A stretch of DNA of 12,782 nt from an uncultured Clostridia bacterium (GCA_937886445.1 CALGBY010000060.1:1-12782), one strand, 5' to 3'. Counted from the first letter of the stretch, positions 1 to 7,544 are shown. Numbers and translations are program-made. Notes: a model not told the origin generated them from the sequence alone.

Positions 1-14
1 AACACGGCATATGA

Positions 15-56
15 TCAGCGCGAGTCAAAGCAGCGCGTGTACCTTCTCTTTTTCAT
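15..56 (-). CDS. candidate 13-codon leader ORF after promoter module
   Basis: The reading frame ATG to TGA encodes MKKRRYTRCFDSR. It starts after a very good Shine-Dalgarno sequence, GAGGAGGT, about 8 nt before the ATG, and lies directly downstream of the promoter-like module at 74-125. It is too short to assign a function. It could be a leader peptide, a chance frame, or the misread 5' end of a larger transcript whose main gene begins beyond the left edge. The strength of the ribosome binding site is the only real support, and no family is recognisable. Confidence 0.25.
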   Translation of the reverse strand: MKKRRYTRCFDSR

Positions 57-73
57 CTTAATCTACCTCCTCA

Positions 74-125
74 TAATATATAATGCTGCATAAGGATATT
101 TGTTGCACAAAACCAAAAAATTTTT
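74..125 (-). promoter_or_regulatory. ECF-like promoter module, left copy
   Basis: On the minus strand this reads as an A6/T5 tract (possible UP element), GG, four bases, GTGCAACAAA, 11 bases, then AGCATTATATATTA, followed at once by GAGGAGGT. The same parts with the same spacings recur at 1593-1645. TGCAAC resembles the AAC-containing -35 of extracytoplasmic-function sigma promoters, and the A/T-rich block about 16-17 nt later would cover the -10. It points left, to a gene outside the window. The role as a promoter is inferred; the repetition is directly visible. Confidence 0.6.
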
Positions 126-192
126 AGCAGAGCTTATCCGGATGTTTTTCAAACCAGCGCACGGGATCCCGCGGCTGCTCCGCCGTTCCCTG

Positions 193-948
193 CTATCTCA
201 TAAAGGCAGTCACGGAGCGGGCGACCTTCAGCACCTCCTCTGTGGATACCTCGCAACCCTGTACATACATGACCGTGTCTCCCACACACCATACTACTGT
301 AGTAAACGTTAAAGCTGCATGTCCGTCTTCAATCAATGTGGCGGGGTAACCGTTGATCTGTATATCCGTTACCTCAGCCCCTTCTACATTAAAGTTCATG
401 GCTCCGTACGCGCTGCATACAGTAAATTCCAGTTCACGGTCATTCGCGTCTCTGTAAGTGATCGTGCTGTCTCTGGGGAAAGGGATATACTCATATACCG
501 TAAACCCTTCCGGAATATAGGAAAGAAAATAATTCTCGGGCCAGTCCGCCGGGATATCGATGCTTTCCCCCGTCGTCTGCATCCCCACCTGCAGGTAGGA
601 GGAATTCTGCCGCTGCACAAAGTTTACGATCTCTACACGCATATCATTGCTGAGTGCCACCGCGGCAACAAGCCCGAGATTGAGCACCATCAGCACCGCC
701 GCGGCGATCTTTACCGTGCGGAACGCCGTTTTCAGCAGTTTGGCTCCGCGGCGCCGTTTTTTCATGGTCCGGTCGATCTTTTTCAGCAGCAGAGGCGTAT
801 TTTCCTCCGTCATTTGCCGTATCAGCGCTTCTTCACCGGCATCCGGCATCCCCGCGCCGCTTTGCTCCTCCCGGGCAAGGTACGCGGCCAGTTCAAATGC
901 CGCCTGCTCGTAGTTTTCAAGCGGCGAAAGGCTCTTTCTGTCTGCCAT
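193..948 (-). CDS. membrane anti-sigma-like protein with DUF4367-type domain (module 1)
   Basis: A 251-residue protein, probably the regulatory partner of the sigma factor encoded just upstream. A charged cytoplasmic N-terminus (1-78, with the basic stretch KKRRR near 63-67) precedes one hydrophobic membrane segment at about 79-100. The outer part, about 138-247, resembles DUF4367: a YIPEGF motif near 144-149, a GYPATLIEDG strand-turn, and a closing ARSV helix. The start is ATG at 948, because its A is shared with the sigma stop codon (TGATG) and GGAGGT lies 9 nt upstream; a longer in-frame extension into the sigma gene is unlikely. By analogy with other sigma/DUF4367 pairs, the N-terminus would hold the sigma factor at the membrane and the outer domain would sense an unknown signal. 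No enzymatic motif is seen. No clear terminator follows it. Confidence 0.8.
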   Translation of the reverse strand: MADRKSLSPLENYEQAAFELAAYLAREEQSGAGMPDAGEEALIRQMTEENTPLLLKKIDRTMKKRRRGAKLLKTAFRTVKIAAAVLMVLNLGLVAAVALSNDMRVEIVNFVQRQNSSYLQVGMQTTGESIDIPADWPENYFLSYIPEGFTVYEYIPFPRDSTITYRDANDRELEFTVCSAYGAMNFNVEGAEVTDIQINGYPATLIEDGHAALTFTTVVWCVGDTVMYVQGCEVSTEEVLKVARSVTAFMR

Positions 949-1502
949 CACACCTTCACCTCCTCTTTTTCCAGCAGCGCGATCAGCCTGGCACGCATGC
1001 GGCTCAGCCTGCATCTGAGCGTGGAAGGCAATATCCCCAGTTCCTTTTCCATCTCGGCCGGGCTCATCTTCAGCATGTATTTCATTTCAAACAGCTGCCG
1101 GTCCGTTTCGGAAAGCTGTTTTACGCAGGATGTAAGCATACGCATATCCATGCTGTACAGGATCTGCTCCTCCGGCCGGGAGGCGATATACTCAGCCTCC
1201 GCATCCCGCCTGAGCAATACCTCCCTGCGCCGCTTCTTTTTGCGCAGCAGCGTCAGCGCCTCGTTTTTCGCGGTCACCGCGGCATAGCCGCCAAGCGCCC
1301 GCTCATCCAGTTCCCGCACCCGGTCTATCCGGTCGATCAGGCGCAAAAGCGCCTCATATACAGCATCCTCCGTATCGGTACGGTTTTTCAGCACTGCCCA
1401 GCACACGCGGTACATATCTTCTCCGCAGCGCAGAAACAGGCTTTTCATAAATTCCGCGTCATCTTCATCGCGTATCGCCAGTATACAAAAGGGAAACAGC
1501 AT
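948..1502 (-). CDS. RNA polymerase sigma-70 family (ECF-like) factor, module 1
   Basis: A 184-residue sigma factor of the two-domain (region 2 plus region 4) type. Residues about 20-75 carry the region 2 helices (DMYRVCWAVLKNRTDTEDAVYE-like pattern), followed by a basic linker rich in K and R. Residues about 125-178 form region 4, with the LSETDRQLFEMKYMLKMSP segment and a helix-turn-helix ending in STLRCRLSRMRARL. It has no region 1 or region 3. The ATG at 1502 has GGAGGAG 7-8 nt upstream. The LF..C.LAI.DEDD opening aligns with that of the sigma factor at 2430-2996, so the two are paralogues. It overlaps the membrane protein downstream by one base, implying coupled translation. The promoter module at 1593-1645 suggests autoregulation. 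The target genes are unknown. Confidence 0.88.
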   Translation of the reverse strand: MLFPFCILAIRDEDDAEFMKSLFLRCGEDMYRVCWAVLKNRTDTEDAVYEALLRLIDRIDRVRELDERALGGYAAVTAKNEALTLLRKKKRRREVLLRRDAEAEYIASRPEEQILYSMDMRMLTSCVKQLSETDRQLFEMKYMLKMSPAEMEKELGILPSTLRCRLSRMRARLIALLEKEEVKV

Positions 1503-1581
1503 GCAGCTCCTCCTTTCCTGAAATCATTATGAATATAGCATAGCCGCGCAAACGGTGTCCATCCCCGGGGAGGCGCGGCAT
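1465..1581 (-). CDS. candidate 38-codon upstream ORF overlapping the sigma start
   Basis: An ATG at 1581 is preceded by AGGAGGGGGG with short spacing, immediately after the promoter module. The frame is open for 38 codons (beginning MPRLPGDGH, ending LLYTGDTR) and stops at 1465-1467 inside the sigma gene, in a different frame. If translated, ribosomes would cross the sigma start codon, so it could control sigma synthesis. The composition gives no sign of a functional protein. It may equally be a chance frame, with the G-run being only a purine-rich 5' UTR. The parallel with the short ORF at 15-56 is the reason for listing it. Confidence 0.2.
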   Translation of the reverse strand: MPRLPGDGHRLRGYAIFIMISGKEELHAVSLLYTGDTR

Positions 1582-1592
1582 AACCCCCCTCC

Positions 1593-1645
1593 TAATATAT
1601 AATGCTCAAAAAACCGTTTTGCTGCACCCTTCCGAAAATTTTTTT
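1593..1645 (-). promoter_or_regulatory. ECF-like promoter module upstream of sigma factor module 1
   Basis: The minus strand shows an A7/T4 tract, CGG, four bases, GTGCAGCAAA, 11 bases, then AGCATTATATATTA, followed by AGGAGGGGGG. Compared with 74-125, the 14-mer is identical, the 10-mer differs at one base, the 11-nt spacer is the same length but unrelated in sequence, and the A/T tract sits at the same distance. That pattern indicates selection on contact sites rather than a recent duplication. It lies about 90 nt before the sigma gene, so autoregulation by that sigma factor is likely but inferred. Confidence 0.65.
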
Positions 1646-1663
1646 CGCACATTTAGCGCATGC

Positions 1664-1689
1664 AAAAACCGCCGCGTCACCGCGACGGC
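1664..1689 (-). terminator. intrinsic terminator after the module 2 anti-sigma gene
   Basis: On the minus strand CCGTCGCG pairs with CGCGGCGG (8 bp with one G-U) around a GTGA loop, and the stem runs straight into five Ts. It begins about 11 nt after the TAA at 1700-1702. Flanking TGCAAA and TTTGCA can extend the stem. It separates the transcript of the right-hand sigma module from the promoter module that follows. Confidence 0.85.
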
Positions 1690-1699
1690 TCTGTTTGCA

Positions 1700-2437
1700 T
1701 TACTTCAGCATCGTTACACTGTCGGCGATCCTGAGCGCCGTTTCCTTGTCACAGAAACAGTAAACGATGAACAGCCGGTTGTGTTCTGACCAGATCACCC
1801 TTACATAGCCGTTTTTTTCTATCACAGTGGCCGATACATCATGCACATTTTCCGTGCTTACCAAAGCGTTTTCCGAATCGACAACATAGGTGGCTCCATA
1901 GGTATCTTCTATAAAGCGCAGCATTTTTCTTTCACTGTTTCTGAACACCGCTTCATAGGCATCGGAAAAATCCAGCTCATACTCCTCCGGTATATACGAA
2001 GGGAAAAACACGCCCGTCCATTCTTCCGGAACATCTCCTGACGCCCCACCGCGAACAAGCTGTACTTCCGTACGGTTGCTGTACTGCTGAATATCCAGCT
2101 TCAGCACGCCCTCTTTTACCATGCCTACCGTTGCCAGCGCGGATGCCATGCTGATCACAAGCGCCGCCGCGATGATCAGCGCCACCCTGGCGGCCACCGG
2201 CAGGGATGACGGCTTTGCCCTGTGCCTCTTCTTCAGATATCCGCGGTGTTTTCTGATCAGATCCAGTATCGCGGGCTCTCTGTTTTTAAGCTCGTCATCC
2301 AAAGCAGGCGGCAGCTCACCGGACTCACGAAGTACCTGCTCGGCTTCCGCTTCAAATTCCGTTTGCATAACAAGCCGGATCGTGAGAGAATTGATCTCCT
2401 TGCGGAGCTCCTCCGCGGTCATATATTCATCAATCAT
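1700..2437 (-). CDS. membrane anti-sigma-like protein with DUF4367-type domain (module 2)
   Basis: A 245-residue protein with the same architecture as the one at 193-948. A charged cytoplasmic N-terminus (1-80, rich in E then K/R) is followed by one membrane segment at about 81-107 (VAARVALIIAAALVISMAS) and an outer domain at about 140-243. That domain has the PSYIPEEYEL motif and a final IADSVTMLK, matching SYIPEGF and ARSVTAFMR in its paralogue. The ATG at 2437 was chosen because it overlaps the sigma stop by 8 nt and has GGGGAGG about 10 nt upstream; ATG at 2422 is an alternative. It is probably the membrane-bound regulator of the sigma factor encoded at 2430-2996. Pairwise similarity to the other copy is low outside the motifs, so the duplication is old. 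The gene ends just before a strong terminator. Confidence 0.8.
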   Translation of the reverse strand: MIDEYMTAEELRKEINSLTIRLVMQTEFEAEAEQVLRESGELPPALDDELKNREPAILDLIRKHRGYLKKRHRAKPSSLPVAARVALIIAAALVISMASALATVGMVKEGVLKLDIQQYSNRTEVQLVRGGASGDVPEEWTGVFFPSYIPEEYELDFSDAYEAVFRNSERKMLRFIEDTYGATYVVDSENALVSTENVHDVSATVIEKNGYVRVIWSEHNRLFIVYCFCDKETALRIADSVTMLK

Positions 2438-2996
2438 GTTGATCCGCCCTCCCCAGCTCATTGAACAATGCTTTCCTTGCTCTTGACAGACAGCTGCGTA
2501 CACTGTTCACGCTGATCTCCCGTACACAAGCGATCTCTTCATCCGTACGCTGCTCAAAATACTTCATGACGAGCAGATCACGGTCTTTATCATTCAGCCG
2601 GTACAATGCTTCACGGAGAGCGTTCAGCTCTGCTTCCGCGAGCAATCTTTCATCGGGCTGCCTGTTCTCCGCCTCCGCGTCAGACATGCGAACATATCTT
2701 GCGTTCCGGACACCCTCTTTTTTTCTTTTCCTCAGATACATGAGCGAGGTGTTTTTTACGATAGCAAGTATGTACGGCGTTCGTCCGGCCCCGGATATTT
2801 CTTTCAGACTGTCTATTTTTTCGATCATCCTGATGCATGACGCCGAAACCATATCACCGGCAATATGCGGGTCTCCTACGATCCTGTACGCCATAGTGAA
2901 CATTGCCTTCTCGTTTTGCAAAAAAAGCTGCTGTATAAAGTCACGATCGTCATCATCTTCGATCATCATCAGCGCAGAAAACAAGATCAACCGCAT
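2430..2996 (-). CDS. RNA polymerase sigma-70 family (ECF-like) factor, module 2
   Basis: A 188-residue two-domain sigma factor. Region 2 occupies about 22-90 (KAMFTMAYRIVGDPHIAGDMVS, then TPYILAIVKNTSLMYLRKRKKEG). Region 4 occupies about 130-183 (LNDKDRDLLVMKYFEQRTDEEIA, then SVNSVRSCLSRARKAL, a typical helix-turn-helix). The start ATG at 2996 follows GGAGAGGGGGG. An upstream in-frame extension to 3041 is less likely, because it would push the ribosome site into the gene and spoil the alignment with the other sigma factor. Unlike module 1, no GTGCARCAAA/AGCATTATATATTA module lies upstream. A weak extended -10 (TGATATACA, about 3016-3008) is the only candidate. It overlaps its partner by 8 nt, so co-translation is expected. 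Confidence 0.88.
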   Translation of the reverse strand: MRLILFSALMMIEDDDDRDFIQQLFLQNEKAMFTMAYRIVGDPHIAGDMVSASCIRMIEKIDSLKEISGAGRTPYILAIVKNTSLMYLRKRKKEGVRNARYVRMSDAEAENRQPDERLLAEAELNALREALYRLNDKDRDLLVMKYFEQRTDEEIACVREISVNSVRSCLSRARKALFNELGRADQHD

Positions 2997-3032
2997 ATCC
3001 CCCCTCTCCTGTATATCACGCCCGGTATAAGG

Positions 3033-3069
3033 AAAAAGCAAGGCTGCCGCGGTTCATTTTCCACGGCAG
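3033..3069 (-). terminator. intrinsic terminator downstream of ligA
   Basis: The minus strand carries CTGCCGTGG and CCGCGGCAG, a 9-bp stem with one G-U pair, around an 8-nt loop. It is followed by CCTTGC and a run of five Ts. It lies about 70 nt after the ligA stop codon and before sigma module 2, so it should end the long right-hand transcript. The T-run starts six bases after the stem, which makes it weaker than the terminator at 1664-1689. Confidence 0.6.
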
Positions 3070-3093
3070 TCTCCTGTTGCCGCCTTCGGTGAG

Positions 3094-3123
3094 GCACGGC
3101 TGTTCGTCTGAAAACAGCCGTAC
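3094..3123 (-). other. strong hairpin between ligA and the terminator
   Basis: An 11-bp stem with one G-U pair (GTACGGCTGTT pairing with AACAGCCGTGC) closes an 8-nt loop, 18 nt after the ligA stop. No T-run follows, so on its own it is not a classic intrinsic terminator. It may stabilise the 3' end of the transcript or assist the hairpin at 3044-3069. Confidence 0.5.
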
Positions 3124-3140
3124 ACCGCTTCCGGATGCCG

Positions 3141-5159
3141 TTACACGCCGGCTGTACCGAGCAGTGCCAGCAGTTCCTTCTCATCGATCACGCGGATGCC
3201 CAGCTGCTTCGCTTTCTCCAGCTTGCTTCCGGCTTCCTCGCCGGCCACCACATAATCCGTCTTTTTGCTTACGCTTCCGGCGCACTTACCGCCGTTCCTT
3301 TCGATCAGCTCCGTCACCTCGCGGCGGCCGTAGGTGGGCAGTGTGCCGGTGACCACCAGCGTTTTTCCGGCAAGCGGCTTCGTGCCCGCTTCCTCAACAG
3401 GCATGGCGGTGTTCACCCCGGCGGCTGTCAGCTGCTGTATGCACGCCCGGTTCTTCTCATCCGCAAAATACGCAAGGATGCACTCCGCGGTGGTTTCTCC
3501 CACATCCTCGATACCGGTCAGCTTTTCCCTGTCCGCTTCCATCAGCTCCTCAAGCGAGGAGAAATGCTTCATGATATCCTTCGCGGTGTTTCTGCCCACA
3601 TTGCGTATGCCGAGCGCCGCCAGCAGGCGCGCGGCATCCTGTGTTTTGCTCTGCTCGATCGCGGCAAGGATCTTATCGGTATTCTTTTCCTTGCCGATCA
3701 GCCCGCTTTCGATCAGCTCATCTCTTTTATCCTTCAGGGTATAAAGGTCGGCAAAGGTGCGCACATAGCCCTCGCTCACCAGCGCCTCCACCTGCTTTTC
3801 GCCAAGGCCCATGATGTTCATGCAGTCCAGGCTGACAAAGTATTCCAGCGTGTGCACAAGCTGCGCCGGGCAGGAGGGCGATACACAGCGGATATCCGCC
3901 GTATCCTCCTCCCGCACAAGCATGCTTCCGCACATGGGGCAGCGTTCCGGCGCAAGGAATACCCGCTCCGGCTCCTTTACGCAGCCGTTCAGCTTGGGAA
4001 TGATCTCTCCGCTTTTGAACAGCCTGTATTCCCCGCCGATGCCGATCTTCATCTCATTGATATAATCCTGATTGTGCAGCGTGGCGCGCGACACCATCGT
4101 GCCGCACAGGCGGGCGAGCTTCAGGGTCTCCCGATCATGGAAGATGCCGGTAAAGGTCAGCTTGCCCGTTCTTCCCACATCCACCTCGATCTCATCCATC
4201 ACCACCACCCGCTCCTCAGGCGGATACTTATAGGCGATGTGACCGGCGCTGTACTTGCTTCCGGCGGGAAAATCGCTCCGGAAGGCCGTTTCATCCAGCT
4301 TGACCACAGCGCCGTCGATATCGTAAGGCAGGCTCTCGCGCATATTGCCGATCTCGTCGATCGCCGCGAGCACCTCCTCCGCCGTATGACACTTTTTGTG
4401 CCACACCGCGGATACCCCCAGCGCGGACAGCCTGTCCAGCGCGGCGGTGTGCGTTTTCATCAGCTCCTCCGGCCCGCGCTGCACATTGAACACAAACATC
4501 CTCAGCCCGCGGGAACGGGTCACGGAAGCGTCCAGCTGGCGCAGCGTACCGGCCGCGAGATTGCGCGGATTGGCGGCCTCCTTCTTTCCGGCCGCCTCCA
4601 TCTCACGGTTATAGCGGTCAAAATCCTCATGCGTCATGTACACCTCGCCGCGCAGCTCCAGATCATCATACGGAGCATCCAGCACGGGGCGCACATCCTC
4701 CACCGCCAGCGCGTTCAGCGTAACATCCTCTCCGGTCAGGCCGTCCCCGCGCGTTTCCGCCAGCTTCAGGTGCATCCTGCCGTCCTCCGCCTTTGCGTAG
4801 CGCAGCGTCATGGAAAGGCCGTCGATCTTTGTTTCCACCGAAAACGCGCAGCCGGGATGCAGGGCGTGTACCTTGTTCACCCAGCTTTCAACATCCTTTT
4901 TATCAAACACATCCTCAATGCTCAGCATCGGCACACGGTGCGCCACCTTTACACCGGCGCTGCGCTTCGCGGTGCCGCCGATCTTCTGTGAGGGCGAATC
5001 GGGCGTCACCCATTCGGGATGCTCCTTTTCAGCTGCCTTCAGGCTGATCATCAGCCGGTCATATTCCCAGTCCGATATCGTGGGCGCGTCCTGATTGTAA
5101 TAGGCGTCCATATGGATATCGATGGTCTTTTTCAGCTTCTGATATTCTTCAAATGTCAT
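3141..5159 (-). CDS. ligA: NAD+-dependent DNA ligase LigA
   Basis: A 672-residue protein, the normal length for bacterial LigA, which seals nicks during replication and repair using NAD+. Domain Ia (1-60) has the AYYNQDAPTISDWEYDRL pattern that binds the nicotinamide part. The adenylation domain carries the catalytic lysine K111 in ETKIDG, then RGDGLTGEDVT and LRGEVYM. The OB fold holds VGRTGKLT, VSRATLHN and GEIIP. A zinc finger has Cys 407, 410, 425 and 430. Helix-hairpin-helix repeats follow (for example LGIRNVGRNTAKDI), then a C-terminal BRCT domain from about 593 (AGKTLVVTGTL). The start is ATG at 5159, with AAGGGGGG about 9 nt upstream. It lies 96 nt after pcrA on the same strand, a pairing common in Firmicutes. 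All domains are present and no lesion is seen. Confidence 0.97.
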   Translation of the reverse strand: MTFEEYQKLKKTIDIHMDAYYNQDAPTISDWEYDRLMISLKAAEKEHPEWVTPDSPSQKIGGTAKRSAGVKVAHRVPMLSIEDVFDKKDVESWVNKVHALHPGCAFSVETKIDGLSMTLRYAKAEDGRMHLKLAETRGDGLTGEDVTLNALAVEDVRPVLDAPYDDLELRGEVYMTHEDFDRYNREMEAAGKKEAANPRNLAAGTLRQLDASVTRSRGLRMFVFNVQRGPEELMKTHTAALDRLSALGVSAVWHKKCHTAEEVLAAIDEIGNMRESLPYDIDGAVVKLDETAFRSDFPAGSKYSAGHIAYKYPPEERVVVMDEIEVDVGRTGKLTFTGIFHDRETLKLARLCGTMVSRATLHNQDYINEMKIGIGGEYRLFKSGEIIPKLNGCVKEPERVFLAPERCPMCGSMLVREEDTADIRCVSPSCPAQLVHTLEYFVSLDCMNIMGLGEKQVEALVSEGYVRTFADLYTLKDKRDELIESGLIGKEKNTDKILAAIEQSKTQDAARLLAALGIRNVGRNTAKDIMKHFSSLEELMEADREKLTGIEDVGETTAECILAYFADEKNRACIQQLTAAGVNTAMPVEEAGTKPLAGKTLVVTGTLPTYGRREVTELIERNGGKCAGSVSKKTDYVVAGEEAGSKLEKAKQLGIRVIDEKELLALLGTAGV

Positions 5160-5255
5160 TTCCGTATGCCCCCCTTCGGATGAAATGCCAACGGGCTGTC
5201 AGACTGTACACGGTTTACTTATTCCCCTGCGGAGCATCGCCCGCGGGCCTGTCTC

Positions 5256-7544
5256 TCAGGTCTCCAGCTTTGTGATCGGGGCGATCGCGAGCGCCAGCGT
5301 TTTTACGCCCGCCGTCTGAAAGGCGATCACGATCTTCGCGTCCGCTCCCCGTCCGCTCACGCTCTGCACCGTGCCTACGCCGAATTTGCGGTGCATCACC
5401 CGGTCTCCGGGCTTGAACAGCGTGGGAGCAGCGGAAACCGGCGGCGCAGAAAAGCCCCTGGTCACGCCCGGGATATCCAGCGGATTCTTAACGGCAGGCT
5501 TTGCGGAAGCCGCGTTCCCGGCATTTCCACCGCGGAATACAGAGGAAACGCCCCATTTGCTTTGCGGCCGGGAAGAAAAAGCATCCTTCCCGCGCCCCGG
5601 GCGCGAAAACGCGCCGGAGAAGCCTCCGCCCTTCCGTCCCTCCTCCTCAAGCAGTCGCCTCGGAATTTCCGAAAGGAACACGGAGGGAGGGTTACAGCTC
5701 AGCTGGTTATAGGTCATACGCCTGAAGGCCCGTGAAAGATACAGCCTCTGCTTGGCCCTTGTAATGCCCACATAGCACAGGCGGCGCTCCTCCTCCAGCC
5801 TTCCGGGCTCCTGCTCGCACCTGGCCGAGGGGAATACCCCCTCCTCCATGCCCGCGATGAACACAGCGCCATATTCCAGACCTTTCGCGCTGTGCAGCGT
5901 CATCAGCGTAACATACTGCGGTGCCTCGTTTTCCCGGTCCATATCCGTGACCAGCGAAACATTTTCCAAAAACGCCTCCAGCGTTTTTTCCTCGGAGGAG
6001 TTTTCAAATTCCTTTGCCGCGGATACAAGCTCCTGCAGGTTCCCGATCCGGTCCCGTGCCTCGTCGCTGTCCTCCCGCTTCTGTTCATCGATCAGGCCGG
6101 TCTCATTCAGCATCCATTCCACAAATTCGGAAAGGGTAGAGGTCGCCTTTTTCATGATCATGGAATACAGCAGGCTTACAAACGAGGAGATGCTCTTCTT
6201 GGCCCGGGGGCCTACGCTTTCGGGCAGCGCGCTCAGCACGGAAAAGAACGGTACATTTTCCCTGCCCGCCTCATCCGAGATCAGCTGCACGGTGGTATCT
6301 CCGATGCCGCGGCGCGGAACATTGATCACGCGCTTCAGGGAGACATCATCGGATGGGTTGACCGTGATGCGCAGGTAGGCCACGGCGTTTTTGATCTCGG
6401 CGCGGTCATAGAAGCGCGTGCCCCCGAACACCCTGTAGGGAATGCCGCTTTTCATCAGCAGTTCTTCTATCACACGGCTCTGCGCGTGGGTGCGGTACAG
6501 CACGGCGGTATCGCCGTAGGGCACGGTATTTTTGTTTTCCTGTATGTTCTGGGCGATCCACGCCGCCTCTTCCCATTCATCCCCGCCACAGAAAAGGCGT
6601 ATCTTTTCCCCCGCTTCCCCGTCGGTCCAGAGCGCTTTTTCCTTGCGCTCCGCGTTATGGGCGATCACCTGATTGGCCGCGTCCAGAATATTGGCGGTGG
6701 AACGGTAGTTCTGCTCAAGGCGGATCACCGCGGCATCCGGATAATCCTTTTCAAAGTCCAGTATGTTGCGGATATCCGCGCCGCGCCACCCGTAGATGGA
6801 CTGGTCATCATCGCCCACCACGCACAGGTTTCTTGAGGAGGCGGTGAGCATGCGCACCAGCTCGTACTGCGCGGTATTGGTATCCTGATATTCATCCACA
6901 TGCACATAGCTGAAGCGTTCCGCGTAATACTGCAGCACGGGCGGATGATCGGCAAAAAGCTGCAGTGTGCGCAGAAGCAGGTCATCAAAATCCAGCGCGT
7001 CACACAGCTTCAGCTTCTGCTCGTACAGGCGGAAAACATCATGGACGCGGGAAGCCCGGTACCCCTTGTCCGACCGCTCAAACCAGTCATCCGGCGTATA
7101 GAGCTTGTTTTTCGCGTCCGATATCTTCGCGCGGATCTCGCGGGGCGGAAGCTCCTTTTCATCTATATTCAGCTGCTTCAGGCTTTCCTTGATCACCTTC
7201 AGCTGGTCATCGTCATCGTAGATGACAAAGGAACGCTTATACCCCAGTTTTTCTATATCCCGGCGCAGCACACGGCAGCATACGCTGTGAAAGGTGCCGA
7301 TCCACATATCCTCCGCGTCCGCCCCGGCCAGCTTTTCCACGCGGCTTTTCATTTCCTTTGCCGCCTTGTTGGTAAAGGTGAGGGCCAGGATCTGCCACGG
7401 CTTTACGCCGTGCGCGATCAGGTTGGCAATGCGGTAGGTGATGGTACGGGTCTTGCCGCTGCCGGCTCCGGCCAGAATAAGTACGGGGCCGTCCAGCGTT
7501 TCGGCCGCCCTGCGCTGCATGGGGTTCAGGTCATTCAGATTCAT
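5256..7544 (-). CDS. pcrA: ATP-dependent DNA helicase PcrA (UvrD/Rep family, SF1)
   Basis: A 762-residue 3'-5' superfamily 1A helicase for repair, removal of protein roadblocks and rolling-circle plasmid replication. Motifs are intact: Q-motif NPMQ (7-10), Walker A GAGSGKT (26-32), motif Ia LTFTNKAAKEM, motif II DEYQD (217-221), motif III GDDDQSIYGWRGA (244-256), motif IV EQNYRS (277-282), motif V TLHSAKGLEY, and motif VI EERRLCYVGITRAK. A low-complexity G/S/A/R-rich linker leads to a C-terminal Tudor-like domain (GDRVMHRKFGVGTV), which in PcrA contacts RNA polymerase. The start is ATG at 7544, preceded by AAGGAAG; the upstream TTG frame is created by the mobile element and was not used. The gene starts 25 nt after that element, and ligA follows. 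Confidence 0.97.
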   Translation of the reverse strand: MNLNDLNPMQRRAAETLDGPVLILAGAGSGKTRTITYRIANLIAHGVKPWQILALTFTNKAAKEMKSRVEKLAGADAEDMWIGTFHSVCCRVLRRDIEKLGYKRSFVIYDDDDQLKVIKESLKQLNIDEKELPPREIRAKISDAKNKLYTPDDWFERSDKGYRASRVHDVFRLYEQKLKLCDALDFDDLLLRTLQLFADHPPVLQYYAERFSYVHVDEYQDTNTAQYELVRMLTASSRNLCVVGDDDQSIYGWRGADIRNILDFEKDYPDAAVIRLEQNYRSTANILDAANQVIAHNAERKEKALWTDGEAGEKIRLFCGGDEWEEAAWIAQNIQENKNTVPYGDTAVLYRTHAQSRVIEELLMKSGIPYRVFGGTRFYDRAEIKNAVAYLRITVNPSDDVSLKRVINVPRRGIGDTTVQLISDEAGRENVPFFSVLSALPESVGPRAKKSISSFVSLLYSMIMKKATSTLSEFVEWMLNETGLIDEQKREDSDEARDRIGNLQELVSAAKEFENSSEEKTLEAFLENVSLVTDMDRENEAPQYVTLMTLHSAKGLEYGAVFIAGMEEGVFPSARCEQEPGRLEEERRLCYVGITRAKQRLYLSRAFRRMTYNQLSCNPPSVFLSEIPRRLLEEEGRKGGGFSGAFSRPGRGKDAFSSRPQSKWGVSSVFRGGNAGNAASAKPAVKNPLDIPGVTRGFSAPPVSAAPTLFKPGDRVMHRKFGVGTVQSVSGRGADAKIVIAFQTAGVKTLALAIAPITKLET

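Noticed and set aside
130..192. Possible terminator after the module 1 anti-sigma gene
   Set aside because: The GC-rich palindrome around GGGATCCC folds poorly (tiny loop, bulges) and is not followed by a T-run; the nearby A/T tract belongs to the promoter module.
949..1014. N-terminal extension of the module 1 anti-sigma protein (start at 1014)
   Set aside because: It would overlap the sigma gene by 66 nt, while the ATG at 948 overlaps the stop codon in the usual way and has GGAGGT in place.
2998..3040. Promoter for sigma module 2
   Set aside because: TGATATACA resembles an extended -10, but no -35 sits at a proper distance, so it is mentioned in the gene entry and not listed as a feature.
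2997..3041. N-terminal extension of the module 2 sigma factor (start at 3041)
   Set aside because: The ATG at 2996 follows GGAGAGGGGGG and gives an N-terminus that aligns with the module 1 sigma factor; the extension overlaps the terminator T-run and has no ribosome site.
3135..4991. 618-codon open frame on the plus strand opposite ligA
   Set aside because: It lies wholly antisense to an intact ligA with all motifs, has no recognisable domain, and such frames are common opposite GC-rich genes.
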